Translations under genes and position numbers: made by a program
Notes under the pieces: model-generated
What the model was told of the DNA's origin: nothing
Seen by the model: only the letters and a program-made list of their open reading frames with translations
Database searches by the model: none
Shown here: piece by piece, positions 41,290-53,986 of the stretch
Position numbering within the stretch: the first letter of the stretch is position 1
Layout of the letters: each line of letters begins with the position of its first letter
Assembly (NCBI GenBank): GCA_963678675.1
Contig: OY783200.1
Coordinates: forward strand, 384,501-448,500
Direction: 5' to 3'
Source: Xiphydria camelus
Taxonomy: Eukaryota; Arthropoda; Insecta; Hymenoptera; Xiphydriidae
Length of the DNA: 64,000 nt

Positions 41290-42040
41290 TTTACGTGAAA
41301 TTAACCGTATCATTTGTCATTGGTACACGATCACCTTTTAACTTAACACGTTGACTGTCACATGAGTCACATATGATTCATAGAGAAACGTCGCTGTACG
41401 TCCATGAGACATATGTGATTCATTTGCCATTGCCGTATGCACGGTGATTTCATTTTTGGACGTCGTGGGATGGAGAAAATTCCTTATGGGGACAGTCAAC
41501 GTGTTGATTAACATTTCAATTCTTTCTGGCATAGAGTTGACAATTTCTTGCAATTGTCTTTCGGTTTTTCGTCGTAAAATTGCATGAAGAAAATATTTTC
41601 ATTCTGTTATTTTTGCAGGATACGGGTATTTAGAAGAATTCGTTAATTTGGTTTCAACGTGAAAAAAAAAAATAAAAATTGTAATCCGTATACGTATTCC
41701 GTGACAAAAGATAATTGGGACGTCATCGAAAAGCCTGAGGCTACGGGTACGAGGGAGATATCTCAGTAGACGATGACGTGGCTGCATTTCCAAGTATCAT
41801 TTTCCACCTAATTGTTAGATAAGGCGGAAAGTGATAAAAGAAAAATACGGGGTTGATAATTTTATCGAAATTTGCCGAATCTGTGGTAAGCAAAATAGCG
41901 CTAAAATCGAATTCCGATAAAAGCTCACGTCGAAGATCGTACATCCTTGAAATGAAAAAATTTCTTTCAAATGTGATTTCATCGCGAAAAATTGCGCGTA
42001 GGTACGAACATACATTCCTCTATGAGACATTGGGGTCGCG
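41290..42040. repeat. Family E repeat, longest copy
   Basis: Collects in one place the segments seen separately at 11150, 32860 and 36710: the atcatttgtcattgg and aattctttctgg part, the gtaatccgtatacgtattcc part, the cgatgacgtggctgcattt part and the caaatgtgatttcatcg part. It is split by a TTAA-type insertion at 41347-41503. No coding capacity recognised. Confidence 0.55.
41347..41503. mobile_element. TTAA-flanked element nested in family E
   Basis: A 157-bp element with perfect 13-bp terminal inverted repeats CACGTTGACTGTC and GACAGTCAACGTG, preceded by TTAA (41343-41346) and followed by TTGA (a degenerate TTAA). The family E copy in the esterase intron reads straight through (ccttaattgacattttaattc), showing the empty site. 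piggyBac-like by target preference. Confidence 0.75.
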
Positions 42041-43074
42041 ATAAAATATCGTACCTATCGGACGGTTGGAATTTTTTTAATTCGTGCCAAGTCGCAGGAT
42101 TAAAATTCCGAGGCCCGCGAACCTTGCAGAGGGGCGCCCCGCGCCGCGCAGCGCACAATTAATCGGCGCTCCGCTCGCGCGGGAACGAGGAAAGTCGGAT
42201 TCCGAGAGCGCGCGAATAGAAAGCACCGCTCGTTCACCGAAAGAAATCGATTTCTCACTATTCGAAACAAGGTACCACGCTCCGCGTCCAATTGGCGCGA
42301 GAGCGCGGCGGCGGCGGCGGCGCGCCGCTCGGTCGTTCCATTCCGAATCCATCTTCTGTCGGGGGCGGGGGGTCAACTTCTCGTCGATCCGGTGGAAACG
42401 AAATCGGACCCTGACAATCGCGATTTCCACGTCTTTATCGGCACCGATCGGAGCTCCCGTCCCACTCGCGCGCGTTTGGAAACGCCACGTTTCTTGTGTC
42501 GAGGTTTCCAGACGTTCGCGAGGTCGTTACTTTTCAGGACGATTCAGTCCTCTGGATTCAGTGACCATTAAACGGCCACCTTTAGTGACCTGTTGCACTG
42601 TACAGCAAGTTTTATCAAATTTAATATAATCGTATATCGAGCTTCGATCCGATACGTGATCGTGAAAATTAATATACTTCGTTGTGTGATATTAATGAGG
42701 GAAATTTCATGAGAAAATATATTAATTTTCGCGTATTGGCAGAAAGCTTCGTGTTAAAGTATATTAGCGGTAGGTATGTTTTCCCGCTCAATTTAGTTTT
42801 CGTGACTTTAACGTTTAAATAGGTACCTATAAATATCTTCTCGTCGACTAAGAAAATTTCAGATTCTCTGCAAGAGAAATTAATTAATATTATCAGCGGA
42901 AAAGACTCAAATTGTTATGGCCGGTATTTGGAAATTGGCATTTTTATTGGGTTCAACCAGAAAAAAGTTCGAACTGTATTTTGGATTTCATCAGTTTCGA
43001 AGAAATCCTGCGGCAGACGCACAGGACATTTGTCGCAACTGTCATAACGCTTTATGACGTAATTTTTACATTAA

Positions 43075-43450
43075 TTGTAACGATAAAATCCACATTCTTA
43101 ATTTATCAGGAAAACTGGAAATGAAATAACTTTTAAATCGATTGTGTGCAATATTAAAATCAACAGATTCCTATTTCATTGGGAAAAATTCAAATGACGT
43201 GACTTTTAAATTATTGCAGTACGAAGATCAACGCATTCCTATTTCATTGAGAAATATTGACACGATATGACCTTTAAATTAATCGCAATATTAAAATCAA
43301 CGTATTCTTATTTTGTTCGGAAAAATTAAAATGACGTGACTTCAATTAATTGAAATATTAAAACCAACGCATTTTCTCTTATTTCATTGTGAAAAATTAA
43401 AACGATGTGCCCCTTTTTGATTAATTACAACGATAAAATCGCGCGCGCTT
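43075..43450. repeat. Degenerate ~70-bp tandem repeat
   Basis: About five units share 'gtgacttttaaat ... caatattaaaatcaacgcattc(t)tatttcattg ... aaaaatt', with the gacttt-type word at about 43129, 43201, 43270 and 43338. Units have drifted by substitution and small indels. AT-rich, non-coding. Confidence 0.7.
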
Positions 43451-44590
43451 AATTTACAGAAGAGCGGAATAAGTGAGATTTGGACTCTCTCTCTCTCCCG
43501 ATGCTTTCTACGAATTTCCCAGTCGAAATCCTCGTTCCCCGACGTGCGTGTCGTTCCTATCATTCCTCCGATTGTGCAATGAATTTTCCGGAGATTCGCC
43601 GTACCGGAAGTGCGCCGATGCGCGACCGTTAAAACGAGAAACGTTGAAAACGTGATTATACGCGAATGTTCGGCTTGGCGAGAAACACCGCGATTTTGGC
43701 ACGCTACTCAGCCGGTATTTACCGCGCTAATCCCCGAAACGACAATTACGGGTACGGTTAAGACTCGGGGCACGGTGGCCGTCCCTTTCCCACCCTAACG
43801 GACGGTTTTGCAATTATTTTATTAGCCGCGCATACCAGTCGTCGTAAATCATTTCGACTTTCGCGCCCCTTCGCGCGCCGCGGCCGCTCGCATCGAAAGG
43901 CAGGAATGTTTCAAGATGTTCGAAAGTGCAGCAACATCTGTCGAGAGAATGCGCCGTTGCTAAATCCCTCTGCATGCACGGGCGAGCGTTATTTATTTTT
44001 AGTCGGCTACCTGGAGCTGACGTCATCGCGATTGACGCGTTTAACGGGAAAATTTGGTTAAAATCCCCGTTCCTCGCGACTTTGTCGTTTGGAATTTACA
44101 GAAGGACAGCGAGAATTTGTTTGGTCAAGTTATTACGTATATTTGAAGAAGATGCATTTAAATAAATAAAAATACATTTAAATTTTGCGAGAGTATACGC
44201 AGGCATGTGTTCGGTGGGATATTTTTTTCGTTTGGAGAAAATACCATATTCTCGTAATTTTATAGTAAAATTTAGAGACACCTGGAAAAAGTGTCGTGTG
44301 AAAAACTTGAAGAAAAAACGACGAAATTCGGTAGATTCGCTTTTTCGTGGCAACATTTGGTTTTAAATTGTTTGAAGACTACAATTTTGAAATTATTATC
44401 ACGATCGAATTTTAAATCTGAGTCACCGTCAAGCGCGTCATTCGAAAACGGAAATAACGAATTTCATGGAAAATTGTCGCAAATTCGTACTTGTGCGATT
44501 TGGATCACTTTCGAAGCGGATCGTCGCGCAGCTCGTGCATCGAAAGGAAGAAACGCTCGAAAATACGAGAACGTCGCGTTCTCGAGGGAA

Positions 44591-44618
44591 AGAGAGAAAG
44601 AGAGAGAGAGAGAGAGAG
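44591..44618. repeat. GA-rich microsatellite
   Basis: GA dinucleotide tract with one AAG interruption. Confidence 0.85.
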
Positions 44619-44825
44619 TGCCGACATTTATAAACTCACCTGCGTGCAAGAGTAAACGGAAGAAAAAACGAACGTTGTCCGGAACGAAATCGAACATAGA
44701 AATCATGCGAGTGGCGAGCTTCGATTAACCCTGACGAATGTACATAAGAGTCAGTAATTGCCAATTACGCAACATTTTAAATAGTTCGATAAATTGATTT
44801 GCGTAAATATCCTATAAATGTTCAC

Positions 44826-45009
44826 ATGGCTAAAGATGCCAGGAAAAAAATTCGAATCACTGTTATATCATTATGTGTGAGCTTTTGGCTCATATTTGTG
44901 TGACACTTTGTTGAAAATTATATCTTTATCGATGTGAGCTAAGAGTTCATAAATAATGAGATAACAGAGCGATCGGAGTTTCTTTCCCGGCGAGCAAGTT
45001 TGGCCTCAT
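44826..45009. repeat. Family D element, copy 2
   Basis: The right end (gagtttctttcccggcgagc followed by aagtttggcctca) matches the 15690 copy. The left end is shortened (atggctaaagatgccagg). Central words aaattcgaatcactgttat and taatgagataacag are inverted relative to each other. Confidence 0.65.
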
Positions 45010-45648
45010 AGGTGCGAGCGCGATGTTTGACGAATGCCGCGTGAAAATTAACAGCTACGTCTGTTCAGCCGTGACGACGCATCGGACTTTTCCTCTCCCA
45101 CGCACTATCCACGACTAATCGCACGGGAATAAAAGAAGTCCGGGACCTGAGGCAGCGAATCTCATCGCGGAGATCGCCGCATCTGCTCTCTCGGGTTCGA
45201 CCCCGGCGTACCGGTGCAGAGGGACAGAGGAGGGAAGGTGCGTTCCGGCTGGAGTTCAGGTGTCGACCCTGCAGAGCCACGTGGAGAGGAAATCTGCATA
45301 TTCCATTTTATATATCCGCCATAACCACAATGGCGCGTACCTGTACTCAGGTAGATGTTTTTTTCTCCCTTCCCAAAAATTCTTTGTCTCTCTCGCATCA
45401 ACCCCCGAACCTTTCATAAAGGGACGACAGTGCGCCCACTGCGATATCGCGCGGCGCTTTATAGCGCCGTCGATCGTCTCGGATTTCATGTCGTTCAAGC
45501 ATTTCTCGTGTAAATAAAAATATCTCTTGGATGTAATTTCTAGTTTATCATGGAATTACACATTTATGTGACGCAGTTTCGACAATATACTTCATATGGG
45601 ACTCGTTTCTTTCTTTTATAAGCCAGCGGGTGTTAAGAGATCTACCGC

Positions 45649-45811
45649 AAAAGTGGGCGTGGACTCCGTCGAACGCGCGAACCAATAGCGGGTCGACCCG
45701 ATCGCCTTGTCTACCCCCGCTGTACTCGATGTCACGTTATCGGGTACGACCGGGCGACTCGGTCGACCTGCTATTGGTCCGCGCGTTCGACGAGGTCCAC
45801 GCCCACTTTCG
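45649..45811. repeat. GC-rich inverted-repeat element (family K)
   Basis: Left arm aaaagtgggcgtggactccg / tcgaacgcgcgaaccaatag / cgggtcgac, and right arm gtcgacctgctattggtccg / cgcgttcgacgaggtccacg / cccacttt. These pair over about 58 bp around a ~50-bp loop. TA dinucleotides lie just outside both ends. A MITE-like hairpin of about 163 bp, unusually GC-rich compared with the others. Confidence 0.7.
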
Positions 45812-46086
45812 TAGTAAATACGCGAACACGCGATTCATCATGTATCTTCAACTGAATTTTGCTGTACAATTCTTCGGAATCGGATCATTATCCGATCTTT
45901 GAAAAGTATTCTCTCAATTTCCCTCTGAAGAGTCTCCGATTCGAGAGGTACTTTCTTATCAACCCCCTCGACTCCACAGAAACCAAACGATGACGGACAT
46001 CCCGGGCAGAAGGTGCGCGCGACGCCCTCCAAAGCGAGATAGGACTATCCGTGGAGTGGGGAGGGCAAACGACAAGGTGAAAAAGT

Positions 46087-46212
46087 GTGTGTGTGTGTGT
46101 GAGAGAGAGAGAAAAGTACGGGCCGTGCAGATGGTAGAAATCTCGGGAATAAAGCAGAAGAGATGGCGAGGAAGAGCGGTATAGGAGGGGTGGTCGGTGG
46201 TGGTGGTGGTGG
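46087..46212. repeat. GT, GA and GGT simple repeats
   Basis: GT run (46087-46100) directly joined to a GA run (to about 46112), and a GGT array at 46195-46212. Confidence 0.85.
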
Positions 46213-46697
46213 CAGTGTGTGGAGGTTTTTTTTTTCTCCCGAAGAAACGGGAAGAGAGGGGAGGAAAGGAAGGTGGGCAGCACCTGGTGGTTGACCGATG
46301 CAACAGATGCCTCGCTCCTCTCTCGCCCTTCGCACATGCGCTCGCGCGCACTCACGAAATTGACTGCCAGCCTCGATTTACATCTACACCCTTTCCTTCC
46401 GTGAATCCACCCTCCTCTTATCCGGCCCCTACGCGCGCCCCGCCGCGACGGCACGGCGAGTATTAGACGCGACGACAACCTGCGAAGGGGTGGAAAAGCT
46501 TCGTTGGAAAATCGCTACGGTACGGAGGAAACGGAACTGCCGGCGCGCGCGACTGTCGCACAGATGTTCCCTCCTCCTCCTCCTCCTCCCGCCTTCTCGC
46601 CACCCTTTCCTCGGTCGCGCATGTGGCGCTTTCCACGTAATCCAGAAGGAGCTATAAAAGGGTTACCCGCCCAGGTTGGCTCTTCCTCTCTTCCGCC

Positions 46698-46712
46698 TCC
46701 CCCCCCCCCCCC
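46698..46712. repeat. Poly-C tract
   Basis: A run of about 14-15 C within a pyrimidine-rich GC block. Confidence 0.85.
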
Positions 46713-47352
46713 TCCTCCACCCCACCCGCCTCGCCTTTCAAACGCGCCTGTCCTCCGACTAATAAGTCCCGCGCACCCCGGCCCTCTTCCGCGTTCGACT
46801 GCTCCTCTTCTCCCGTTGCGGGAATTATTATTAATATACGCGCCGCGGAGAGGGACTTTTTTTACGGGGCAGTTTTTTCTGTCATATTCGAAGGAGGGAG
46901 TTTGGGAGGCGGGGGCGGAAGATGACGGTCGGTATACAGAGGAGGGAGCCCCTTCTGTCGGAGGTTCTTTTTCGTTTGGCTGGGAGGAGAGTCAGTCGTG
47001 GAGCGAGCGGTCTCACGATCGCGGGCAATCTGTCGGTACTCGTCCTCTTTCTTCTCCTTAAAATCTCGAAGAGTCCTCCTCTTCGCCTTCTCCCTCGTTG
47101 CTCGGGGCTGTAAGCCGTATCGATCGAGCTTTATCGGGGATAGTGCTGGTAGAAATGTCTCGTCGAGGATTCTTCTACTTGGCGCCTCTTCTTTTTGGAC
47201 TTTGGGTGAAATTCGACATCACCAGGGACTGATTAATTGTTTTGCTGAAAAATTTAGATAGTACCTGATGCTTGTTTTTATCAGTGTCTTCTTCCGTTGC
47301 TTCTTGGGTCCTCGACGACTTTGCAGGTGAACTCTTCTCTCATCGGGGAAAG

Positions 47353-47690
47353 ATAATGCAGATAGTACTTGAGCACTTTAGGAGGAGATGCGGATAGTAC
47401 TTGTACATTTTATCAGAAGGTGCGACAGGACCTAACACCTAAACACTAACCTGGACCTAAACACTTTATTGGAAGATTTAGATAGTACACGAAAGTTCGT
47501 CCAAAAAGTGTGGACAGTACTTGAATAGTTCGTTGAGGAGCGCAGATAGTACCTCAATCTACGTCATAAAATGCAACCAGTACTCGAATATTTCGACGAG
47601 GAATTCAGATAGTACTCGGATCTTTCAATGTGAAATGCAGATAGTACTCGAACACCTGGACAGAAAATTTAGACGGTACTTAAATGCTTT
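47353..47690. repeat. 32-bp minisatellite (GATAGTAC repeat)
   Basis: The word GATAGTAC or a close variant recurs at exact 32-bp steps: about 47361, 47393, 47425 (diverged), then 47481, 47513, 47545, 47576, 47608, 47640 and 47672. Two units (47449-47480) are more diverged. A further isolated word lies at 47257. Consensus tail is roughly cTTGAAtAtTTCGacGAGGAa. The period is not a multiple of three, so it is not a coding repeat. Confidence 0.85.
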
Positions 47691-48625
47691 GCCAAAGCGC
47701 AAAGTAGACCAATATCTGTCGAATTTTGGTCCAACATCGAACCAAAGTCTATTCACACTATTATTATTATGTTATTTCCTCATTCCGGAGACAAAAAAAA
47801 TGTCTGAATTTGAATCCGATCCGTTAAAAAGTCCCATTAAAAAAGGACTCTACGAATAATGGCATCAGACACGCTTCCCACCTTCCATTCTCATCGAGTC
47901 CATTCCCTCTCTATCGATCGACCGATCGATCCTGCCGCCAACCGAAACGAGTCCTTCGCCGAGGGTACGCGTCGTCCTCGCGTAGGTAGTAGATCCGTCG
48001 ATGACTCGAGGTGGCGGACGGAAAACAGCTGCGGCGAGATACACCCCGAGGTGCCCGGGGAATCTTTTGAATCGTCAGTCCCGAAAGTCCCTCTCTCCCT
48101 CATCTCTTCGCCTTTCTTCGTCGCCCAGAAAATACGCAACGGTCTCGCGCGGAGTTCGTCGTCGGTTATATTACGCGGTAAGGTGCCGGTTGTACCTACG
48201 TATATGCGCGTGTACTCGAGGGTAGATGCCCCCCTTGCTATGCAGCCGTCACGTGCGCGAGCCTCGTCAAAAAATGTCGGGATTTAGATTTGATCACAAA
48301 TTCGAGGTCGGACGTGCGCGTGACAACGTGGAAGTCATCGGCGGCCAGGTGCTTGCTTTGGGAAACGATGGAAAGCTGCATTTCTTTTCTCTTTTTTTTT
48401 CCAATAAGTGGAGAGACGGCATGGTTAAGAGTTTTTTTTAATGGGTTTATTTATCCCAGTGACACACGTAGGAACTTAACCGGAGTCAGGATGGGTCCCT
48501 CCTGTCCCAATTTCGTGGCTCTGTTAAAATTCCTGATCAAGAGACTCGATAGAGTTCTCCGCGCCGAGAACTGAACGACATTATTTTGTTGTCGGGTTTT
48601 TACACGGAAATTGCCGGCAATGTGT

Positions 48626-48869
48626 ACACCGAGAAAACAGTTGATTTGTACGTTGATAAATGTTTGTCCGAATATGACGAAACAAATATTTTATCGAAGC
48701 AAGTAAATAGTTATTAACCATTACCGTGTTAATTTGGCACAATTCGATCCTCCGAGGCAATTGTTTGAATGAAATAAACATTTTAATAATTAGCCTTAAC
48801 GAAATTTCATTTATTTCGCCGTGTTTTGAATCACATTTATTAACTCTATTAATAAACTGTCTTCTCTGT
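48626..48869. repeat. Family A element, copy 2
   Basis: Starts ACACCGAGAAAACAG and ends ATAAACTGTCTTCTCTGT. It follows the 140-352 copy through ccgaggcaatt, gaaataaacattt, tttatttcgccg and catttattaactct. Confidence 0.65.
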
Positions 48870-49579
48870 CTATATAGATAACACAATTTCAGTTACACAG
48901 ATTTGGCAGACGCTCAGACTCGAAGGAATATCAGACTTAAGTATTTTCGTTTGACATTTGAAATATATTTAAATGCCACCGCGCATGACAAATGGCCGGC
49001 GAGCATCGCGAGAGCGCCACGGCGCGGCGAGTCGACTTTCCGGGGCGGGTGAATTTTTTCTCTCCACCTTTTACCGTCCGCGCGTAGGGAACACGCGGGG
49101 CCGAAGCGGAGGATTTCCGCGCGGCAGGGTGAGCAGCTGCGGCGCGTTCGACGGCGCGAGGGGTTTCTTCTCAAAATCAAAAGGAAATCGAAAAAAAGCC
49201 TCCACTCCACCGGGACCGGATTATAAATCGCGTCGCACTCGCGCGCGCGCAGATGCGAGGTGCCCTTCGGCGCGAAGGTCGGCGACTATAACGCGCCTTG
49301 AGTGCGCGCACGAGTCATTATATCGTCGGGTTTGATTTTTCAGACAAATCAATGCGCATGTGAATTGAATATGCGAAGCCGATTAACACTTCAGAAGTAT
49401 ACATTGATATTTCAGAAGCCGGTTAATACTTTCACCGTTGTTGCAGATCGGTTAACTTACTTTCTTTTTCTCACTATTTTTTTTGACGTATTTTCTGCTC
49501 ACTAGGTTGATTTCAGGCTCAATTCTTTTCAAAAACTGAATAAAGCCTTCCGATGAAGTAGCTTCCATTTTTTAAATCA

Positions 49580-49600
49580 TACACTGAGAAAAATAATTAA
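49580..49600. repeat. Isolated family B-type terminal repeat
   Basis: ACACTGAGAAAAATAATTAA is nearly identical to the left end of the family B copy at 15347. I could not find a matching right end nearby, so this is either a truncated element or a diverged one. Confidence 0.4.
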
Positions 49601-50707
49601 GTCACACCACATCGTCTTCAGAATTCAGGTTTGATCGACCGAGGTATTTTTTTATTTTTCACGACCAAAAGTCTCTCTACAAAATCGAAAAGAATTAAAA
49701 AAAAATCCCCACTCTCTCTACTCATCCGGCGTAAGTGAATGGCTTCGAATGCCCGCTCATAAATATACACCCCCGGAAGCCCGCGGGTGGCAGAGCAACA
49801 GCGCGTCGACATGCTCGATTTCGAAGTCAACGCCGGGGCAGTGATACATGCACATAAGTCGAGCAACGCGGTGTGGGGCAGGCGGCCGAGCCGACGGGGA
49901 AGGTAAAAGTATGTGGGTTACGACTTTTAGGTCGTGCTGCGGGAGAGTATAACCGGGGGCAGGAGGCGAGGCGTGTGTGCAGGGCGGGCGCGCGCGCGAC
50001 ACCTGCCGCCTCGTTATCGACGTCGTTAATTCGGTTCTAACGAAACGAAACCATTTCCCCCTCCCTGCGCTTCCGCGCCGGCGCGAGTGCGAGCGAGGCG
50101 CGTGGGGTGCCGCGCGAGCACAGCACGCGCAACGCGGGCAACCGCGCATCGATCGAGCGCACGTACAGCCAGACGGAATTGACGGAATCGCGGTGCCAAG
50201 TTGAGCACGCGAGAAGCGCGCCGTGCGCAGACGCGGACGCTCGGCAGGTCAGCGCGGCAACGAGATCTAGCGCAGCCGCGGGAAGGTGAGTACGAGCCGT
50301 GCATGCGCCTATATACACACAATAATATTATATGTGCGGCGCGCACAACAAAAGCCTGTTTGGACTGCCGGTGCCAGATGCCGAGAGATTCGACCCTTAT
50401 TCGTCGCTTTTACCGAGCCGTACGAGAGATTAGCCACGCGACGAATCGACCTATCGTGTCATCGACACCACCTGCCGGCCGCTCTGCACCCTTTCCTCCT
50501 GCAGCGAACGGGCAACGAGCGATCGGTCGTGTTGCTCGCCCTTCCTTTTGTCAACATATATGAGATCCATATACGCGAGGCGTGTATATTTCTGTTTAAA
50601 TATTATATATTTCTATCATATCAAACTTATATTAATAATATTTGCCGAATATAATTTTATTATATTTTATGAATGATATATAATAAATATTATATCGTAT
50701 ATCGTAC

Positions 50708-50912
50708 GAAGCTAAGCTTACTCACCAGAAAAGAAATTCGAACCACTTTTATCTCATTATTTATGAACTTTTAACTCATGTTTGTATATTTTTTTGAAAT
50801 CTTTATTTTTATCGACAACAAAGTCTTATATCGATCGATGTGGGCTAAGTCCATAAATTAATGAGATAATAGTGATTTGAATTTTTTTCTTGGCGAGTAA
50901 GTTTAGCCGCAT
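50708..50912. repeat. Family D element, copy 3
   Basis: Left end gaagctaagcttactcacca and right end tggcgagtaagtttagccgc are the same terminal inverted repeats as at 15690, with substitutions. Central taatgagataatagtgattt and its complement are also retained. Confidence 0.7.
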
Positions 50913-53356
50913 GTGGTAGATGTATTTTTTCACTCCGTGCAACCAAATACGCGCGTCCAGAGAGCTCGAGTGACCCGCCGTATATATGTAGTAGCCCTCT
51001 CTTTTCGAACTCAAGATGTCGAGCAGATTCTCATACCCGATGGAATACGAGAGAAGGAGTTGAGCACGCGCGATCGACGTCCCGTTATTCGGGTGCGTCC
51101 TCCCCAACCCGTCGCGCGACCCGTATAGGTGCAGCGCGCGATGCACGCGCTCGACTGTCACACGTGGCTGCGCGACTCGGGTATCTGCGGCGTAAAAAGT
51201 GTATAAAGTTATGCGCGGCACGACGGGTTGACGAGATAGCGCCAATACGGGTTAGCGCGGAAATTGGCCCCTGGTCGTCGTGGTGCGGAATAGATGCCGG
51301 GGGCCAATACTATCACGCTTTGTTTTTATTTTGTTGGATATTTTATTTTATATATTTATGAGCAAGGTAAAATTGTCAAGTCTCATTTTTTCACTTGCTC
51401 TCACGTTTAAACCAACTTCAACTTGGAACATCTTGTAGAAATTTATCAGAGGGACGCAACATTTCCTTATCAGAGATATTCGGATCGAACTTCCATCAGG
51501 CTTCTCACTAAATTTTTATTTGTTTGGAGACTAATGGCTCCACACCTGCTGTGACAGGGAAGTTCGATAGGATCCCTATCGGGTCCACACGCAGTCCCTG
51601 TATTCTCATAAGGAATCTCATGAGATTGCAAGTGTAAGCGTAAAATCCCCAGATCCAATTCCCCGTAAAATTTTTTACGTAAAGAAAAACGTCATTTACA
51701 TTTACCACAATCTGGAACGACCATCTTATCGTGACTATTTTCACAATAGCGTTGTCTTCAGCAAAAATAAAATAGCCATCTCAAATTGCGATAAATAAAA
51801 CTACAATTTTTCGAGAAATAATTGCTAGTGTCAAAAAAATTTGTCTCGAATCAAGAACGTATCATCTTACAAATTCTTAAGAATACAAACTCTCTGGGTC
51901 GAAGAATATATATTCTTGATTCAAGAATACCTTCGCTGAAACGAGAAATTCTTTCTACGCGAAAGAACAATAAATTACTCGAGTCTGTCAAATATTTTCT
52001 TGTGCTCGAAGACAACTACAGCTCGATCCTGGAATTGTATCATATTTTTGGCCGAAGAAAAAATTGTTGTACTTTACAACCCCTGTGAAAAATCTCCCGT
52101 ATCGAGTACCTACACAGCGAGTACAGAGGGTGTGCGCCCCGCGCCATATTGCGTACGCGTCCGTAATTCGAAGACGTCGAGCGGATTCCGCGTGTGCGCT
52201 TCTGCCGCAGGAGGAGCGCGCGTGCGGAGATGCGCGAGGCCCGACATCTGTGAAAATTTGGGCCATCGATAGGGGTGGGTTCCGCGCGAGAGGAAGAAAG
52301 AAGGTCGCCGCGTACGGGCCGGGGAAGGGGGGCAGGGTTTGGAAAAGATACGAAACAAGAAACTGCCTCTCTGCTGCAGTCGGTGGTTCCTCTCCTGCGC
52401 GCCGTCGCGTTAGGAAGTGGCAGATGTTCGTCTCGGTCGGCGCGTGCCCGCTGCCACTTGGCCGCGAAGCCGAGCCATCTGCCCCTCCCCGGCGCGCGAG
52501 CAGTGATATGGAATTATTATTGCGCTATCGCGGCGAGCCCCGAGGGCTCCCGGTGCGCGATCTGACGACGGCGTGACGTCACGCGGCCACCAGTGCCGCA
52601 CAAAATACGACGGGGTGTACAACGCGTGTACCTGGTGAACCACCCTGTTTTACGAATTGGCGTTTTTCCATTTTTTTATACAAATGTCGGGTGTTCCGCT
52701 CAGGATAGTCATATCATGGCGGGTGTGGCCTGATGCGCGATTTTTGAAGCTCAATTATATCCGAAAAAAGGTCCATGACATTCGGAGCAGGACGAAGGTA
52801 ATTAAACATTTCAGAAACATCTCTTGCAAATGATTTTTATCAGTACGGGGTTTTTCATTTCTCCTGAGAAAAAAGAAAGTCTTTATGCAGATGCACGAAA
52901 TATTTTGTAATCAGATCATCGATGCGGGTACTTCACGACGCCCTTGAACAATCGAAGGACGCCTTCCGCGCGACCTTCCCAATGTAGAAGACGCGGGTAC
53001 GAAGGACAAGACGCGCTGATAGCTATAGGAGGACTACATGGCCGAGAGAGAGAAAGAGAGAGAGAGAGAGAAGAGGGGCGCGAAACAGCCGGCAGCTTAA
53101 TTAGGTATCGGTCAGGCGGCGCTGGCTGCTGCGCCGTCTCTCCCGCTTCCAATAAAAATGTCAGGAAGCAACAGATGGCTTCGGGGAGCAGCGCGCCGCG
53201 CGGATGCTGCCGAGCGAAGCTCCTCTTTGTGCGCCGCGCGGCACGTGCCACGGGCCCCACCTACCCGGCCCGAGCCGACGGATTATTCCCGCGGAGCGGA
53301 AGGAAGGAAACGCTCTCTGCTCTGACACACATATACGTTTGACACATTTGACATAT

Positions 53357-53629
53357 TTCTCTGGAACGCGGTTAAGAAATTTAATATTAAGAAATAAAAG
53401 GACCTCACCAGCCAATTGGAAGAGACAGTGTAATTTAGAGTTGTAAATCTGGAGAATCTCTCGCTGATGAAGTATGACTGACATGCATATAATAATTTGA
53501 TTAATGGAAGAATTCAGCTTGATCCAGTATGTCTTCAGTTATGAATGAAAACATATTTTTTTTTAACTAATTCAATCGGGCTCTTCTCATGCACCCACCA
53601 AATATACGCTCCTGCGTGATAAAACTACC
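53357..53629. mobile_element. Family C element, 5'-truncated
   Basis: It joins the family partway (ttaatattaagaaataaaag, as near 18930 and 4600). It continues to the terminal GATAAAACTACC followed by TTAA (53630-53633). The left third of the family sequence is absent. Confidence 0.65.
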
Positions 53630-53986
53630 TTAATGTGATACGTGTTACGATTTCATTACACAGATTGCTATGATCAGGGTGGCTCGAGAACGCCGCGTGC
53701 CGGTCACGTGGCGCTGCGGCTCTTCGTGACAAATTAGACGCTATATATGCGCAGACCAGATTTGTCCGTGAATTATTAATTTCAGACGGGAGCGGAGGAA
53801 ATGGATATGCCGCCTTAAAAAAATGCGAGAGCTTCGCCCGCAAAAATCTCCCCTCCCCGCCTCATTATTCCTGCACATATCTTCCTCGGCACGAAGGGTG
53901 TGCCGAGCAAGCGGGGACAGCAGTACCTACCTACGATAATTGTTTCGCGTCCTGTCACGGCGGTAGTCTCGAAATCGCCGAGCACA

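Noticed and set aside
45120..45215. B-box-like GGGTTCGACCCC suggesting a tRNA
   Set aside because: The T-arm stem does not pair beyond two bases and no A-box, anticodon stem or acceptor stem fits.
49757..50149. Minus-strand frame containing MCMYHCPGVDFEIEHVDALLLCH
   Set aside because: Looks protein-like over about 25 residues, but the rest is low-complexity Arg/Pro/Ala, with no start, splice signals or known family.
51508..51744. Minus-strand frame with aromatic-rich NWIWGFYAYTC segment
   Set aside because: No homology recognised and no splice sites at sensible positions. AT-rich chance frame remains the simplest reading.
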